From contig JAFUTM010000084.1 of NCBI GenBank assembly GCA_017484235.1, forward strand, positions 1-7,621: a stretch of 7,621 nt of DNA, given 5' to 3'. Origin of the DNA: Selenomonadaceae bacterium (GTDB lineage Bacteria > Bacillota > Negativicutes > Selenomonadales > Selenomonadaceae). The notes below the pieces were generated by a model that ran no database searches, was not told the origin of the DNA, and saw only the letters and a list, made by a program, of their open reading frames with translations. Shown one piece after another: positions 5,779 through 7,621 of this stretch (the stretch's first letter is position 1; each line of letters starts with the position of its first letter). The position numbers and the translations under genes were made by a program.

Positions 5779-5786
5779 ATCACCTC
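5779..5786 (-). promoter_or_regulatory. SD that sets the TTG start of gatA
   Basis: GAGGTGAT on the minus strand (5786-5779) is four bases from TTG 5774. The upstream in-frame GTG (5783-5781) is inside this SD, and no second SD lies before it. Confidence 0.7.
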
Positions 5787-5837
5787 ATTGTGAAGTATCT
5801 AATTAAAATAAATCGTCATACTCTTTAATTAATTGTT

Positions 5838-6296
5838 TTATTCAAGTTCAGTCAGCGCATTATCGCCGAAGATTTTGGCAATTTTATTTTTGGCTTTTTG
5901 TTTAACCGTTTCATCTATGTAAAATTGAGCAATAATGAGTGCCGCTGCAATTATTCCAGTATCATCAGTATAGCCGGCGAACGGTATAAAATCGGCAATC
6001 GCGTCGAGCGGTGAAATAAAATAACCAAGCGCCGCAAATATCGCAACTTTAACACGTTTTGGGCAATTAGGATTTTCCGTCACATAATAAAGCTGCAACG
6101 CCTTGTAAATTAACTTTAGACCGGTGTGTTTAACCGTGCTTTTTACTTTGTGCCAGAATTTTTTATTAGAGTAATTGTCCGCATACTTATTATCAATGAC
6201 TTTATCTTCAATTATGACTTTGCCATCATCAATGATAATCTCAACATCATCATCGGCAGCGGAATTATGGCTGCCTTTTTTTATATCTATGCCCAT
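5838..6296 (-). CDS. DUF1232 (YkvA-family) membrane protein
   Basis: A 152-residue protein. The N-terminal 45 residues are hydrophilic and strongly acidic, with DDDVEIIIDDGKVIIED at 15-31. A basic, partly amphipathic region (45-71) follows. Then comes the DUF1232/YkvA signature: NCPKRVKVAIFAALGYFISP at 77-96 continuing into DAIADFIPFAGYTDD to 112, and a second hydrophobic segment, TGIIAAALIIAQFYI (113-127). A charged tail ends the protein. Two membrane-inserted hairpin segments joined by the D-x-IPF-G-x-x-DD loop are usual for the family, which has no agreed biochemical function. The start ATG 6296 is three bases after the gatB TGA, with a modest GGA SD inside the gatB 3' end, so translation is coupled to gatB. 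Its place between gatB and gatA is unusual; whether it acts with the amidotransferase is unknown. Confidence 0.88.
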   Translation of the reverse strand: MGIDIKKGSHNSAADDDVEIIIDDGKVIIEDKVIDNKYADNYSNKKFWHKVKSTVKHTGLKLIYKALQLYYVTENPNCPKRVKVAIFAALGYFISPLDAIADFIPFAGYTDDTGIIAAALIIAQFYIDETVKQKAKNKIAKIFGDNALTELE

Positions 6297-6299
6297 AAC

Positions 6300-7621
6300 T
6301 CAATCCAGCTTTTTAGTGAGCAGTTGATTGACCATTTGCGGATTAGCTTTGCCTTTAGTAGCTTTCATAATTTGACCGACAAGTGCGCCAATTGCCTTCT
6401 TCTTGCCAGACTTATATTCGGCAACGGCTTTTGGATTCTTTGCAATAACTTCGTCGACAATACCCTCAATCGCCGATGTATCCGTAATTTGAACAAGGCC
6501 TTTATCTTTGACGATTTTCTCTGGTGAATCTGCTGAACTCCACATCTCAACAAAAACCGTTTTCGCAATTTTACCGGAAATCGTACCCTTATCAATTAAG
6601 GCAATCATTTGAGCCAGTCGTTTCGCGTCGACCGGTGACTGCTCAATCGTCAAGTTATCCGCATTGAGATTTTTAGATAAATCGCCCATTATCCAGTTGG
6701 CCGCAATCTTAGGATCAGCACCTTCACTAACGACTGTATCAAAATATTCAGCCATTGCACGCGAACTTGTAATAATTCCTGCGTCGTAATCAGACAGGCC
6801 ATACTCTTTAGTTAAACGTTCACGTCTTGCGTCCGGTAATTCGGGCAGTGACTTTCTAAAAGCTTCAATCTCTTCAGCAGAAGTGACAATCGGTGGCAAA
6901 TCTGGTTCCGGCATATATCTATAATCGTGAGCGTCTTCTTTAGAACGCATTGATTGAGTTATTCCCTTTTCTGGATTCCAAGTCCGCGTCTCCTGTATAA
7001 TTTTACCGCCATCGTCAAGGACTTCCGCCTGTAGGTCAATCTCATAGTTAATAGCATCTTCCAGCGACTTAAACGAATTAATATTCTTCATTTCAGTGCG
7101 TGTGCCGAGCTTATCAGAACCAACTGGACGTAATGAAACGTTTATATCTGCGCGGAGATTGCCCTCTTCCATACGGCAATTTGATACGTCGATGTATTCA
7201 AGTATGGATTTAATCTTTTCCATATATGCACGCGCTTCAGCAGCACTTCTCATATCCGGTTCAGAGACAATCTCAATCAGCGGTACACCTGTACGGTTGT
7301 AATCGACGTTTGAGGTTGCTGAATCTTTAATCGTTGTGCCGGAATGAACAAGTTTGCCGGCGTCTTCTTCCATGTGTATGCGAGTTAGTCTAATGCGCTT
7401 CTTTTGACCGTCAACATCAATGTCCACCCAGCCGTGTTCAGCAATCGGTAAATCATATTGAGACGTCTGCCAGTTCTTTGGCAGGTCAGGATAATAATAA
7501 TTCTTACGGTCAAATTTGGAGAATTTATTAATCTCACAATTCAGGGCCAGACCTGCCTTAATGGCAAATTCCAGAACCCGCTTGTTAAGGGTTGGCAATA
7601 CCCCTGGAAGACCAAGACATA
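6300..7621 (-). CDS. gatB: Aspartyl/glutamyl-tRNA amidotransferase subunit B (5' end outside window)
   Basis: GatB binds the misacylated tRNA, phosphorylates the Glu or Asp side chain with ATP and amidates it with ammonia channelled from GatA. About 439 C-terminal residues are visible. The frame stays open to the right edge, where it reads CLGLPGVLPTLNKR, a GatB motif that lies some 40 residues from the usual N-terminus, so only the first part is missing. Motifs in order: KFDRKNYYYPDLPK, EEDAGKL, DYNRTGVPLIEIVSEPD, MEEGNLRADINVS, TRTEMKNINSFK, RSKEDAHDYRYMPEPDLPP, then the helical domain and the YqeY-like tail with NPKAVAEYKSGKKKAIGALVGQIMK. A TTG at 7598 is not the start because the homology continues upstream of it. 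No key motif is missing. The gene leads a gatB, DUF1232, gatA series and its promoter lies beyond the window. Confidence 0.97.
   Translation of the reverse strand, partial: CLGLPGVLPTLNKRVLEFAIKAGLALNCEINKFSKFDRKNYYYPDLPKNWQTSQYDLPIAEHGWVDIDVDGQKKRIRLTRIHMEEDAGKLVHSGTTIKDSATSNVDYNRTGVPLIEIVSEPDMRSAAEARAYMEKIKSILEYIDVSNCRMEEGNLRADINVSLRPVGSDKLGTRTEMKNINSFKSLEDAINYEIDLQAEVLDDGGKIIQETRTWNPEKGITQSMRSKEDAHDYRYMPEPDLPPIVTSAEEIEAFRKSLPELPDARRERLTKEYGLSDYDAGIITSSRAMAEYFDTVVSEGADPKIAANWIMGDLSKNLNADNLTIEQSPVDAKRLAQMIALIDKGTISGKIAKTVFVEMWSSADSPEKIVKDKGLVQITDTSAIEGIVDEVIAKNPKAVAEYKSGKKKAIGALVGQIMKATKGKANPQMVNQLLTKKLD

Noticed and set aside
5787..5837. Separate promoter or terminator between the DUF1232 gene and gatA
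   Set aside because: The best -10-like box (GATACT) has no acceptable -35 and no GC stem is present; read-through from gatB is simpler.
6126..6527. Plus-strand open frame of 133 codons
   Set aside because: It is antisense to the DUF1232 gene and the 3' end of gatB, and its hydrophobic runs mirror the coding strand; no SD or recognisable family.
7096..7302. Plus-strand open frame of 68 codons inside gatB
   Set aside because: Antisense to conserved GatB motifs; no support.

Overview
The window is AT-rich, densely packed bacterial chromosome. Strong Shine-Dalgarno (SD) sequences of the GGAGG / GGTGAT type, TTG starts and a GatCAB-type amidotransferase suggest a low-GC Bacillota genome. An anaerobic Negativicutes- or Clostridia-like lineage is possible, but that is inference and a low-confidence placement. 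No phage, transposase, CRISPR array, rRNA or tRNA gene was seen, and no gap between genes is longer than about 135 bases.

Layout by region. The left part is read right to left. A divergent promoter region (about 3647-3780) drives a minus-strand operon: queD, a small exported Ada-like zinc-domain protein, queE and a ttcA-family tRNA thiolase, ended by a hairpin terminator at 1444-1469. Directly beyond that terminator lies cca (CCA-adding enzyme, E. coli/HD type). Its stop overlaps the start of a CBS-like gene that runs off the left edge. The same divergent region drives smpB on the plus strand. smpB converges on gatA across a heptamer-periodic inverted repeat (4264-4342) that touches both stop codons. 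The right part is a minus-strand cluster: gatB (5' end beyond the window), a DUF1232/YkvA-family membrane protein, and gatA.

How the genes fit together. Nearly everything serves tRNA maturation or translation quality. QueD and QueE make the 7-deazaguanine precursor of queuosine. The TtcA-like enzyme would thiolate an anticodon-loop base. Cca builds tRNA 3' ends. SmpB works with tmRNA in ribosome rescue. GatA and GatB are two of the three subunits of the enzyme that makes Gln-tRNA(Gln) and/or Asn-tRNA(Asn) by transamidation.

I see no clearly new multi-gene system. The points worth a second look are: an exported Ada-like domain with His where Ada has its methyl-acceptor Cys, inside a queuosine operon; the order gatB-DUF1232-gatA with no gatC visible; a possible leaderless cca transcript; an ATG-TAA-TTG start context for queD; a perfect palindrome between the que promoter boxes; and the heptamer repeat.
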